From the NCBI GenBank assembly GCA_035292605.1, contig DATDPT010000041.1:1-5843 (forward strand): a stretch of 5,843 nucleotides of DNA. The letters run 5' to 3'. The stretch comes from JALYNX01 sp035292605. GTDB lineage: Bacteria > Actinomycetota > Acidimicrobiia > Spongiisociales > ZC4RG35. How positions within the stretch are numbered: the stretch's first letter is position 1; every line of letters begins with the position of its first letter. The notes beneath the pieces were generated by a model, which was given only the letters and a program-made list of their open reading frames with translations, had not been told where the DNA came from and did not search any database. Positions 1-5,843 of the stretch are shown piece by piece. The position numbers were made by a program, and so were the translations under genes.

Positions 1-10
1 GATAGCTCTC

Positions 11-784
11 ATGATCGGCGTGTTCGACTCCGGTGTCGGAGGGCTCGGGGTCCTCTCCCACATCCGGCGTGAGCTGCCCGGGGCAGATCTGCTGTACCTC
101 GCCGACCAGGGCCGAGCCCCTTACGGAACCCGCTCCCTCGACGAAGTTGCGGCCATTTCCGAGGAGGTGACCAGCTGGTTGCTGGGGAAGGGCGCCACGA
201 CCGTGGTGGTGGCCTGCAACACCGCTTCCGCCGCCGCCATAAACCGGCTGCGTGAGATCCACCCCTCGATCCCCTTCGTGGGGATGGAACCGGCGGTCAA
301 ACCCGCCGCCATCGCCACGAAATCCGGTGTTATCGGGGTGCTGGCAACCGCGGCCACCTTCCAAGGCGAGCTCTACTCCTCGGTGGTGAGCCGACACGCT
401 CCCGACGTCCAGGTGCTCAATGCGGCATGCCCGACGTGGGTTCGCCTCGTAGAGGCGGGGAGGGTCAAAGGCCGCGAGGTGGAGCGACAGGTCGCCCAGT
501 GCCTGGCACCGCTGATCGAGGGCGGTGCCGACGTTTTGGTCTTGGGTTGCACCCATTTCCCCTTTCTGCGCCCGGTGATCGAGCAACTGGTCGGCTCCAC
601 CATCACGGTGGTGGATCCGGCACCGGCGGTTGCCCTCCAGGTGGCCCGGGTCCACGTCGAAGAGCCTGGTGAGGGAGACCTGGTCCTGGTCACCACAGCG
701 AGCCCTCACCGTTTGGCGAGGCTGGCGAGGGACCTCGCCGGAATCGAACCGACCCGACCTGTCCTAGCCTGGTCTCCCGAATGA
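11..784 (+). CDS. murI: Glutamate racemase
   Basis: Cytoplasmic, cofactor-independent racemase that interconverts L- and D-glutamate and supplies D-glutamate for the peptidoglycan stem peptide. The 257-residue product has normal family length and the diagnostic elements in order: FDSGVGG near residues 5-11 with Asp6 and Ser7; PYGTRS at 37-42; the first catalytic cysteine, Cys69, in ACNTAS; Glu148 in LVEAG; and the second catalytic cysteine, Cys180, followed by His181 in GCTHFP. These match the two-cysteine acid/base pair and supporting Asp, Glu and His of characterised MurI enzymes. The ATG at 11 is chosen because family members begin within a few residues of the GVFDSG motif. Only 10 bases lie upstream, so no ribosome binding site or promoter can be judged. 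The stop overlaps the menF start as ATGA (781-784), which suggests co-transcription and translational coupling. The pairing with menF has no obvious metabolic logic. Nothing looks truncated or missing. Confidence 0.97.
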   Translation: MIGVFDSGVGGLGVLSHIRRELPGADLLYLADQGRAPYGTRSLDEVAAISEEVTSWLLGKGATTVVVACNTASAAAINRLREIHPSIPFVGMEPAVKPAAIATKSGVIGVLATAATFQGELYSSVVSRHAPDVQVLNAACPTWVRLVEAGRVKGREVERQVAQCLAPLIEGGADVLVLGCTHFPFLRPVIEQLVGSTITVVDPAPAVALQVARVHVEEPGEGDLVLVTTASPHRLARLARDLAGIEPTRPVLAWSPE

Positions 785-1902
785 CGAACTTCGAGCCCGG
801 CCCGACGGTGACCGAGCCACTCCGGTCCCGGCCGGATGTCGCCTGGCTCCGTCACGGCATGGCTCTGTTCGGCTGGGGCGAGAGTCGTCGCATCGACCCG
901 GGGACCGGGAGCGACCGTTTCGAGAGGGCCCGCGAGGCCCTGGAGGCCACACCCGGCAGTATCGGCTTCGCCACCTTCACCTTTGACGAAGACGAGCCCG
1001 GATCGGTGGTCATCATCCCCGAGACGGTTCTCGAGGTCACCGAGGAAGGAACCCGGGTTCTGTCCGGGGAGCGCACCCACATCCCGCCAGCAATCGCCCG
1101 ATTCGCCATGCCGCCAGGAAGGGTATCGGCCGACGACAAGGACTCCTGGCGATCCGCCATGGACCTTGCGTTGCAAGCGATTGCCCGTGGGGAGGTGGAG
1201 AAGGTGGTGCTTTCCCGCACCGTCGAGATGACTTTCGACGCCGACGTCCCGGTCCATCGCGTGGCGCAGGAGCTGGTAGACAGCCAGGGAAGCTCGCATA
1301 CGTTCCTGATCGACGGCCTTGTCGGATCCAGCCCTGAGCTGTTGGTCTCCAAACACGGATCGGCAGTCCGGTCGGTCTCTCTTGCGGGGTCAGCCGATCG
1401 CACCGATCCCTGGGCGTCGGCTTCGCTCAACTCACAGAAGATGGCCGTGGAGCACTCTCTGGCAGCCGATTCGGTCGAGGAGGCATTGCTGCCGTTCTGC
1501 GCCAGGCTGGAGAGACAGCCGAGCAGGGTGGAGACGTTCGCCGACATTCACCACCTCGCCACCGAGTTCGAGGGTGAGGCAGTGTTGGGGACCCATGTGA
1601 CCGATCTGGTGGCGGCACTCCACCCCACCGCCGCCGTTGCCGGGACTCCCACCAAGGCCGCAGTCGAGCTGATCCGAGAGATCGAAGACCATGGCCGGGG
1701 CCGCTATGCCGGGCCTGTCGGCTGGATGGATGCCCATGGCGATGGGGAATTCGCCATCGCCCTGAGATGCGGCGAGATCAGGGGGCGGCTGGTCACGCTC
1801 TACACCGGTGTCGGGCTGGTGGATGGTTCGGATCCCGAGGCAGAGCTCGAAGAGACCCGGATCAAGCTGCGCCCGATGTTGAGGGCCCTTGGCCTCAGCT
1901 GA
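781..1902 (+). CDS. menF: Isochorismate synthase (MenF/EntC family), probably for menaquinone
   Basis: Mg-dependent cytoplasmic enzyme that converts chorismate to isochorismate, the first committed step of classical menaquinone synthesis. The 373-residue chorismate-binding protein has a divergent N-terminal third and a conserved C-terminal core. Visible core elements are GEVEKVVLSR with the expected general base Lys141; SSPELLVSK with the expected general acid Glu186; SLAGSADR at 200-207; KMAVEH at 220-225 with a likely metal ligand Glu224; HHLATEFEG at 257-265; AGTPTKAA at 287-294; YAGPVGW at 309-315; GDGEFAIALR at 320-329; and GVGLVDGSDPEAELEET near 343-359. The HLATEFEG stretch resembles EntC (HLATPFEG), so sequence alone does not separate a MenF from an EntC role. 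Convergent menD and nearby menC, with no siderophore genes, favour menaquinone. The ATG at 781 overlaps the murI stop, and no clear Shine-Dalgarno lies upstream, consistent with coupled translation. The 3' end overlaps menD tail to tail. Anthranilate or salicylate synthase is less likely. Confidence 0.93.
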   Translation: MTNFEPGPTVTEPLRSRPDVAWLRHGMALFGWGESRRIDPGTGSDRFERAREALEATPGSIGFATFTFDEDEPGSVVIIPETVLEVTEEGTRVLSGERTHIPPAIARFAMPPGRVSADDKDSWRSAMDLALQAIARGEVEKVVLSRTVEMTFDADVPVHRVAQELVDSQGSSHTFLIDGLVGSSPELLVSKHGSAVRSVSLAGSADRTDPWASASLNSQKMAVEHSLAADSVEEALLPFCARLERQPSRVETFADIHHLATEFEGEAVLGTHVTDLVAALHPTAAVAGTPTKAAVELIREIEDHGRGRYAGPVGWMDAHGDGEFAIALRCGEIRGRLVTLYTGVGLVDGSDPEAELEETRIKLRPMLRALGLS

Positions 1903-1903
1903 G
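1894..1903. repeat. 10-base perfect palindrome containing both convergent stop codons
   Basis: CTCAGCTGAG is its own reverse complement. Read on the plus strand it ends menF as CTC AGC TGA, and read on the minus strand it ends menD as CTC AGC TGA. The two genes therefore share their last two codons and stop by symmetry, and overlap by 8 bases (1895-1902). No T-rich run follows on either side, and the palindrome has no loop, so it is not a typical intrinsic terminator. A short 5-base inverted repeat nearby (CGGTC at 1906-1910, GACCG at 1917-1921) is also too weak for one. What is seen is the symmetry; any function is unproven. Confidence 0.9.
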
Positions 1904-3586
1904 AGCGGTCACCACCGACCGGGCGACCTCGTCGAGCGCTTGGCGGCGCTTGAGATCGGCCTCCCGGTCGACGGGAATCACCAGGGCATGACAGCCTCCC
2001 GCCTCCAGCCGTTGCTCCAGCTCGGGGACCAGGTCGCCGATCGAGGACAGGGTGTCGGCCTTGACGCCGTGGAAATCGGCGAAAGCGGTGAGATGGCGCC
2101 CATGGGGAGTGACGAACAAACGATCGAAGCCCGGGGCGTGAGTCGCCTGCGGTAGAAGATCGAACAGACCACCGCCGTTGTTGTCGACAACCACGAGAAC
2201 CACGTCGGGCAGTTGGTCGGTGATGAACCCGTTGCCATCGTGGAGCAGGGACAGGTCACCGGTCAGCACCACCGTCCTCGATCCCGCCGCGGCCACCCCG
2301 AGCCCGGTGGACACCAGGCCATCGATGCCCGAAGCCCCCCGGTTGGCGTAGATCCGTCCCCGGTGGCGGGTGTGGGCGTCCACATCTCGAATCGGCATCG
2401 AAGACGCCACGACCAGGCTCTCCCAGGCACAGTCGGACAGAGCACGGGCAACTGAGGAGCCGGTTGGCTGCTCCCCCACCCCGATCGCCTCGTCGAGCGC
2501 ATTGCGCATCGATCGATCCGCGGCTTCCCATCGCCCGGCCCATTCCGGGTCCATCGCCGCCGACGAGAGCCGTTCGATGGTGGCGACCGGATCGGCCTCG
2601 AGGAGGAGGGTGGCGTGACGTCGGGGGTCGTTCCAGGTGCCCCACCTGTCGATGCTGACCTGCACCCCTTCGAGCGAGGTGAGAGCCGAAATGCGGTCGC
2701 TGGGGCCGGTCCTCCCGACTGTCACCACCATCTCGGGTGTCAAGGAGGCAGGCACGCCCGCGACCAGCAAATGGTGATAGGTCGAGATCGTGGAATGCCC
2801 CCGCAGCCCGGAAAGGGCAGTCGCCAGGACCGGCCAGCCGAGCTTGGCGGCAGCAGCCAGCAGGGCCTCGGGCTCGTAGTCGCCCTCTCCGGCCATGATC
2901 AACCCGCGGGCACCTACCGGCACGTCGATGGCCGCCGCGCCGGGCGGAGCGATCAAGTGCTCCTGCCAGCGACCGTCCCCAGGCTTTCCCTCGACTGTGA
3001 ACGGATAGGGATCGGCGCCCGACCTCCCGTCGTCCTCAACCGGCACGGTGGGCTCGCGAAAGGCGATGTTCAGATGGACCGGGCCTGGCCGCGATCCGTG
3101 ACCAAGGGCGCGGGCCACCGCCTGGGACACCGTGCTGCGCCAATAGGAGTTGTGGTCGACACCCGATTGCGCGGGGCCGATGTTGCAGAACCAACGCACC
3201 CGATTGCCGAAGAGCCCGACCTGGTCGATGGTCTGGTTGGCTCCGACGTGGAGCATCTCGGGGGGACGGTCGGCGGAGATGACGATCAGCGGCACCAGCG
3301 ACTGGTCGGCTTCGATCAGGGCTGGGAGGTGATTGGCGACCGCGGTGCCCGATGTCGACAACACCACCGTCGGCTGCCCGGTGGCCCGAGCATTACCCAG
3401 GGCCCAGAACGCCGCCGAGCGCTCATCGAGAACGACGCGGGTGGTGATGCCAGGATGCTGGTCGAAGGCAATTGCCAGGGCGGCGGATCGCGAGCCAGGT
3501 GAGATGACCGCAAGCGAAACCCCGTTTCTGGCCATCTCATCCGCCACCGCCCTGGCCAGGGCGGTGCTCGGGTTGGGTTGGGTCAT
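1895..3586 (-). CDS. menD: SEPHCHC synthase (2-succinyl-5-enolpyruvyl-6-hydroxy-3-cyclohexene-1-carboxylate synthase)
   Basis: Thiamine-diphosphate enzyme of the menaquinone pathway. It decarboxylates 2-oxoglutarate and adds the succinyl-semialdehyde unit to isochorismate, the MenF product. At 563 residues it has full family length with the three-domain ThDP fold. Visible are ISPGSRS at 28-34 (substrate-binding Ser32 and Arg33), LDERSAAF with the cofactor-activating Glu55, ADRPPE with Arg107, GANQTIDQ with Gln118, SSMPIRD at 395-401, NRGASGIDG at 415-423, and the ThDP/metal motif from GDLSLLHD at 443-450 to DNNGGGLF at 468-475. The ATG at 3586 is preceded by a good ribosome binding site and overlaps the menC stop as ATGA. 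The start lies close to the conserved NPSTALA segment, as expected. It is last in a minus-strand operon, and its stop overlaps the menF stop. No key residue appears to be missing. Confidence 0.98.
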   Translation of the reverse strand: MTQPNPSTALARAVADEMARNGVSLAVISPGSRSAALAIAFDQHPGITTRVVLDERSAAFWALGNARATGQPTVVLSTSGTAVANHLPALIEADQSLVPLIVISADRPPEMLHVGANQTIDQVGLFGNRVRWFCNIGPAQSGVDHNSYWRSTVSQAVARALGHGSRPGPVHLNIAFREPTVPVEDDGRSGADPYPFTVEGKPGDGRWQEHLIAPPGAAAIDVPVGARGLIMAGEGDYEPEALLAAAAKLGWPVLATALSGLRGHSTISTYHHLLVAGVPASLTPEMVVTVGRTGPSDRISALTSLEGVQVSIDRWGTWNDPRRHATLLLEADPVATIERLSSAAMDPEWAGRWEAADRSMRNALDEAIGVGEQPTGSSVARALSDCAWESLVVASSMPIRDVDAHTRHRGRIYANRGASGIDGLVSTGLGVAAAGSRTVVLTGDLSLLHDGNGFITDQLPDVVLVVVDNNGGGLFDLLPQATHAPGFDRLFVTPHGRHLTAFADFHGVKADTLSSIGDLVPELEQRLEAGGCHALVIPVDREADLKRRQALDEVARSVVTALS

Positions 3587-4542
3587 GTCAGCACCTCGGC
3601 CGCCAAACGGACCTTGCGCAGCATTTCAGCGGCACGATCGCGTTCCGGGCGCCATCTCGCAAGGAGCTCGGGGTCGGGCTCCGGTCTTCGCACCTCGAGT
3701 TGGCCGTCGAGCGAAACCAGCGGATCCCGCGTGGGGTCGCCTTCGATCAGAGCCACCGTGCCCAAACCGCAGGCATATGGCAGTTCGGGCAACAGAGAAG
3801 CCACCAGGAGGCCGGCGTAGATACCGACCGAGGTCTCCAGAGCGGAGGACACGACCACAGGAACACCGGCACGGGCCGCGATGTCCAGCGCCCGGTTGAC
3901 ACCCCCGAGTGGCTGCACCTTGAGGACCACCAGATCCGCTGCCCCGGAAACGGCCACCTCGAGAGGGTCGGGGCGAAGCCGGACGAGCTCGTCGGCCGCC
4001 AGAGGGACGTCGGTTCGCTTCTTGAGCTCGATCATCTCCTCCAGCGTGGCCACCGGCTGTTCGGCGTACTCCAGCCCGAACTTGGAGAATGTGGCGAGAC
4101 GCTCGGTCGCGGTGTCCAGGTCCCAGCCCGCGTTGACGTCGACACGGATCTTGCCCTCCGGACCCAGCGCATCCCTGACCGAGTCGAGCCGATCCTCGTC
4201 TTCGATGGGAGCCTGGCCGGGCTCACCTACCTTGACCTTTGCGGTGCTGGCCCCGGACTCGAGCACCAGGCCCCTTGCGATCTGAGGCGAGACCGCCGGC
4301 ACGGTCACGTTGACCGGGATCGACTTCCGCCCCGGTTCGGGCAGGGCGCTGCAGGCCGCTTCCAGCGCCGCCGCCAGCCACCGGGTGGTGACCTCAGGTG
4401 GATAGTCCGGGAACGGTGAGAACTCGCCCCATCCGGCCGGTCCCCGTATCAGCACTCCCTCGCGATGGTCGACGCGTCGAAACCGATGACGCATCGGTAT
4501 CCGGAACGGGTGAAGCTCGAGTGCGTCGAGGAGCTCGCTCAT
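3583..4542 (-). CDS. menC: o-Succinylbenzoate synthase (enolase superfamily)
   Basis: Cytoplasmic Mg-dependent enzyme that dehydrates SHCHC to o-succinylbenzoate in menaquinone synthesis. The 319-residue product shows the enolase-superfamily capping domain and barrel. An N-terminal PMRHRF (16-21) and GPAGWGEFSPF (34-44) resemble actinobacterial MenC. The barrel has AKVKVG with catalytic lysines Lys102 and Lys104, then the three metal ligands Asp135 (VDVNAGWD), Glu161 (YAEQP) and Asp184 (AADEL), then Lys208 (VLKVQPLGG), and SSALETSVG at 232-240. That is the full KxK, D, E, D, K catalytic set. The ATG at 4542 overlaps the cytochrome stop as ATGA and has a good ribosome binding site; its own stop overlaps the menD start. 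The family can also carry N-succinylamino acid racemase activity, but adjacency to menD makes the menaquinone role much more likely. The enzyme between MenD and MenC in the pathway, MenH, is not encoded here. Confidence 0.95.
   Translation of the reverse strand: MSELLDALELHPFRIPMRHRFRRVDHREGVLIRGPAGWGEFSPFPDYPPEVTTRWLAAALEAACSALPEPGRKSIPVNVTVPAVSPQIARGLVLESGASTAKVKVGEPGQAPIEDEDRLDSVRDALGPEGKIRVDVNAGWDLDTATERLATFSKFGLEYAEQPVATLEEMIELKKRTDVPLAADELVRLRPDPLEVAVSGAADLVVLKVQPLGGVNRALDIAARAGVPVVVSSALETSVGIYAGLLVASLLPELPYACGLGTVALIEGDPTRDPLVSLDGQLEVRRPEPDPELLARWRPERDRAAEMLRKVRLAAEVLT
3592..3597 (-). promoter_or_regulatory. Ribosome binding site of menD
   Basis: On the minus strand GAGGTG lies 5 bases ahead of the menD ATG, inside the last codons of menC. 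It pairs well with the 16S anti-Shine-Dalgarno sequence. It supports the start at 3586 and shows that menD can initiate on its own as well as through the ATGA overlap with menC. Confidence 0.75.
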
Positions 4543-4883
4543 TGACCCTGCTCCTGACGGATGAAGCCGACGAGAAGGCCGATCTGATCCTCGGTGAGGG
4601 ACGACTGGAAAGAAGGCATCCGGCCTCTCCCCAAGGTGATGCTCGCGGTCAGAAAATCGTCGGGCTGGCTCGCTGCGTTGGAGCCCGGTCCCAGCGACGG
4701 CCCCAATGCCCCTTGCAGCGAATCGCCGTGACAGTTGGCACAGACCCGGAGATAGATCTCCTCACCTGTCGACTCTGCCGCCGGTCGCCCGACACAGGCG
4801 GAGATCGTGGCGAGGAACAGCGCCGTCAACAAAACCCGGGTCATCAACGGGAATGGTATGGACCGCAAGCTCAGAAACTTCAA
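4539..4883 (-). CDS. Small c-type cytochrome, probable lipoprotein
   Basis: Probable exported, membrane-attached monohaem electron carrier. It has 114 residues from the start given. A hydrophobic signal (about residues 17-29) ends in ISAC, which fits a lipobox with acylated Cys30. One haem c site follows, CANCH at 48-52, and the likely distal ligand is Met89 in GRGRMPSF. The order (EEIYLRVCANCHG, GPSLGPG, DDFLTASITLGRG, MPSF, LTEDQI, LVGFI) matches the cbb3 subunit III-like class I cytochrome c domain. The start is uncertain. A TTG at 4881-4883 forms a TTGA overlap with the upstream guanylyltransferase stop, in line with the other junctions, but has no well-spaced Shine-Dalgarno. An ATG at 4842-4844 (codon 14) would give a shorter, typical lipoprotein signal, also without a visible Shine-Dalgarno. 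The stop overlaps menC as ATGA. Partner oxidase or reductase is unknown, and lipidation is inferred from the motif only. Confidence 0.85.
   Translation of the reverse strand: MKFLSLRSIPFPLMTRVLLTALFLATISACVGRPAAESTGEEIYLRVCANCHGDSLQGALGPSLGPGSNAASQPDDFLTASITLGRGRMPSFQSSLTEDQIGLLVGFIRQEQGQ
4551..4555 (-). promoter_or_regulatory. Ribosome binding site of menC
   Basis: AGGAG on the minus strand sits 8 bases ahead of the menC ATG, within the last codons of the cytochrome gene. Strength and spacing are near ideal and fix the menC start at 4542. Confidence 0.75.
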
Positions 4884-5843
4884 TCCTGGCTCAGGCGCTC
4901 GACGAGGCCGGCGACGATCTCACGCACCAACTGTGAGTTGCCTCTGGGGAGGACGAGGACTGCGTCCTCTGTCTCCACCACCACCAGGTCCTCCATCCCG
5001 GCCACTGCCACCAGACGGGAGGTCGCATGGATGTAGGAACCGGCAACATCAATCACTGCCACGTCGCCCACGAGGACATTGTCCGAGGAGTCGTGCGGAG
5101 AGCTCTCCCAGACGGACTGCCAGGAGCCGACATCGCTCCAACCGACATCGATGGGGACCACCAGGGCCCGGTCGGTGTGCTCCATCACGGCATGATCGAT
5201 CGACACTTCCTCGACCTCCGAAAAGCCGGGCCCGAGCTCGATCCTCGGGCCGCGATGCTCCGGGACGGTTGCGTTGACCCCGGCCAACAGCTCGGGACAG
5301 AGCGAGGCGGACTGCTCGAGAATCGCCCGCGCCGTAAAGACGAACATTCCCGAGTTCCAGAGATGGCGGCCATCGGCCAGGATCTGTTCGGCGTGCTCCG
5401 GATCTGGTTTCTCGATGAAAGCCACCACCTCGAGCGCGGCCCCCACCGGGGACCCGGTCTCGATGTAGCCATATCCGGTCTCGGGACGGGTCGGGACCAC
5501 ACCGAAGAGGACCAGGGCACCCTCCCTGGCAATCGAGACCGCGGTCTCCACCTTGGCGGCGAATTCGTTCCGATCATCGATCAGGTGATCCGCCGGAAGC
5601 ACCACCAAGACGTCGTCAGGGTCGGCGAGAAGGGCGGCTGCGATGATCGCCGGGGCAGTGTTCCGGCCTCGAGGCTCGACCACCACCGATTCGATCTCTG
5701 CCCCGATCGCGGTGAGAGCACGATCCACCGCATCCATGTGTTGAGCTCCGGTGAGGACAAGAGCGGGCGCCAGGTCGGGTAGGCCATCGAGACGGGTGAG
5801 GGTGGCCTCGAAGAGAGAGCCGCCCAGAAGGTCGAGGAATTGC
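4880..5843 (-). CDS. manC: Mannose-1-phosphate guanylyltransferase, 5' end outside window
   Basis: Nucleotidyltransferase that forms GDP-mannose from mannose 1-phosphate and GTP for cell-surface glycan, glycolipid or exopolysaccharide synthesis. The frame stays open to the right edge. The 320 visible residues start QFLDLLGG, which in this family follows the nucleotide-binding GGxGTRLWPxSR...PK segment, so only roughly 20-25 N-terminal residues should be missing. The ATG at 5735-5737 is internal, visible residue 36, not the start. Numbered from the visible first residue, landmarks are EPRGRNTAPAI at 57-66, VLPADHLI at 81-88, GYGYIE at 123-128, FIEKPD at 142-147, LWNSGMFVF at 161-169, SIDHAVME at 214-221 and GWSDVGSW at 234-241. 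It ends after the left-handed helix region without the C-terminal phosphomannose isomerase domain of bifunctional enzymes, so it is the short form. Specificity for GTP and mannose is inferred from family motifs. The stop overlaps the cytochrome TTG start. Confidence 0.94.
   Translation of the reverse strand, partial: QFLDLLGGSLFEATLTRLDGLPDLAPALVLTGAQHMDAVDRALTAIGAEIESVVVEPRGRNTAPAIIAAALLADPDDVLVVLPADHLIDDRNEFAAKVETAVSIAREGALVLFGVVPTRPETGYGYIETGSPVGAALEVVAFIEKPDPEHAEQILADGRHLWNSGMFVFTARAILEQSASLCPELLAGVNATVPEHRGPRIELGPGFSEVEEVSIDHAVMEHTDRALVVPIDVGWSDVGSWQSVWESSPHDSSDNVLVGDVAVIDVAGSYIHATSRLVAVAGMEDLVVVETEDAVLVLPRGNSQLVREIVAGLVERLSQD

Noticed and set aside
1..10. TAG at 3-5 as the end of an upstream plus-strand gene
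   Set aside because: Only two bases precede it, so no coding context can be assessed.
706..1547. Two long minus-strand open frames (216 and 231 codons) opposite menF
   Set aside because: They are antisense to the conserved menF, have no family motifs, and overlap each other in different frames. Long antisense frames are routine at this GC content.
1906..1921. Short inverted repeat CGGTC/GACCG near the convergent junction as a possible terminator
   Set aside because: The stem is only 5 bases with a 6-base loop, no T-run follows on either strand, and it lies inside menD coding sequence.
2507..2517. Tandem ATCG repeat inside menD
   Set aside because: It is under three units, in frame with conserved coding sequence, and GATC/CGATCG words are common throughout the window, so it reflects codon use.
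2615..3502. Plus-strand open frame of 295 codons opposite menD
   Set aside because: It lies wholly antisense to a full-length, motif-complete MenD; its translation is rich in Gly, Arg, Asp and His without recognisable domains, as expected for a GC-rich shadow frame.
3700..4419. Plus-strand open frame of 239 codons opposite menC
   Set aside because: menC has a complete catalytic residue set on the other strand; this frame is a shadow of low-complexity composition.
5027..5782. Plus-strand open frame of 251 codons opposite the guanylyltransferase
   Set aside because: The opposite strand carries all expected guanylyltransferase motifs in order; the plus-strand translation has no recognisable domain.

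Overview
This is high-GC bacterial chromosome with essentially no non-coding DNA: six protein genes fill the window and every visible gene junction overlaps. The MenC is closest by eye to the actinobacterial type (an N-terminal MRHRF element followed by GPAGWGEFSPF). Together with the base composition and the menaquinone genes, this suggests an actinobacterium, perhaps an uncultured Acidimicrobiia-like lineage. That placement is inference, and no phylogenetic marker is present to settle it.

Layout. On the plus strand, murI (glutamate racemase, 11-784) is followed by menF (isochorismate synthase, 781-1902), joined by an ATGA overlap. On the minus strand, read right to left, come a mannose-1-phosphate guanylyltransferase that runs off the right edge (5843-4880), a small c-type cytochrome with a lipoprotein-like signal (4883-4539), menC (o-succinylbenzoate synthase, 4542-3583) and menD (SEPHCHC synthase, 3586-1895). 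These four are chained by 4-base overlaps (TTGA, ATGA, ATGA). The two gene strings converge, and the stop codons of menF and menD overlap inside a 10-base perfect palindrome.

Function. MenF converts chorismate to isochorismate, and MenD adds a succinyl-semialdehyde unit from 2-oxoglutarate to give SEPHCHC. MenH, which is not in the window, eliminates pyruvate to give SHCHC, and MenC dehydrates SHCHC to o-succinylbenzoate. The window therefore carries three early steps of the classical menaquinone pathway, split between two converging transcription units. MurI makes D-glutamate for peptidoglycan, and the guanylyltransferase makes GDP-mannose for glycan or glycolipid synthesis. The cytochrome is a probable exported electron carrier of unknown partner. 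Its place directly ahead of menC-menD is the least routine aspect of the region.

I see no mobile element, RNA gene, CRISPR array, convincing terminator or promoter, and no sign of a previously undescribed system. This reads as a compact housekeeping region. The points worth a second look are the gene-junction architecture, the cytochrome and its start codon, and the truncated guanylyltransferase.
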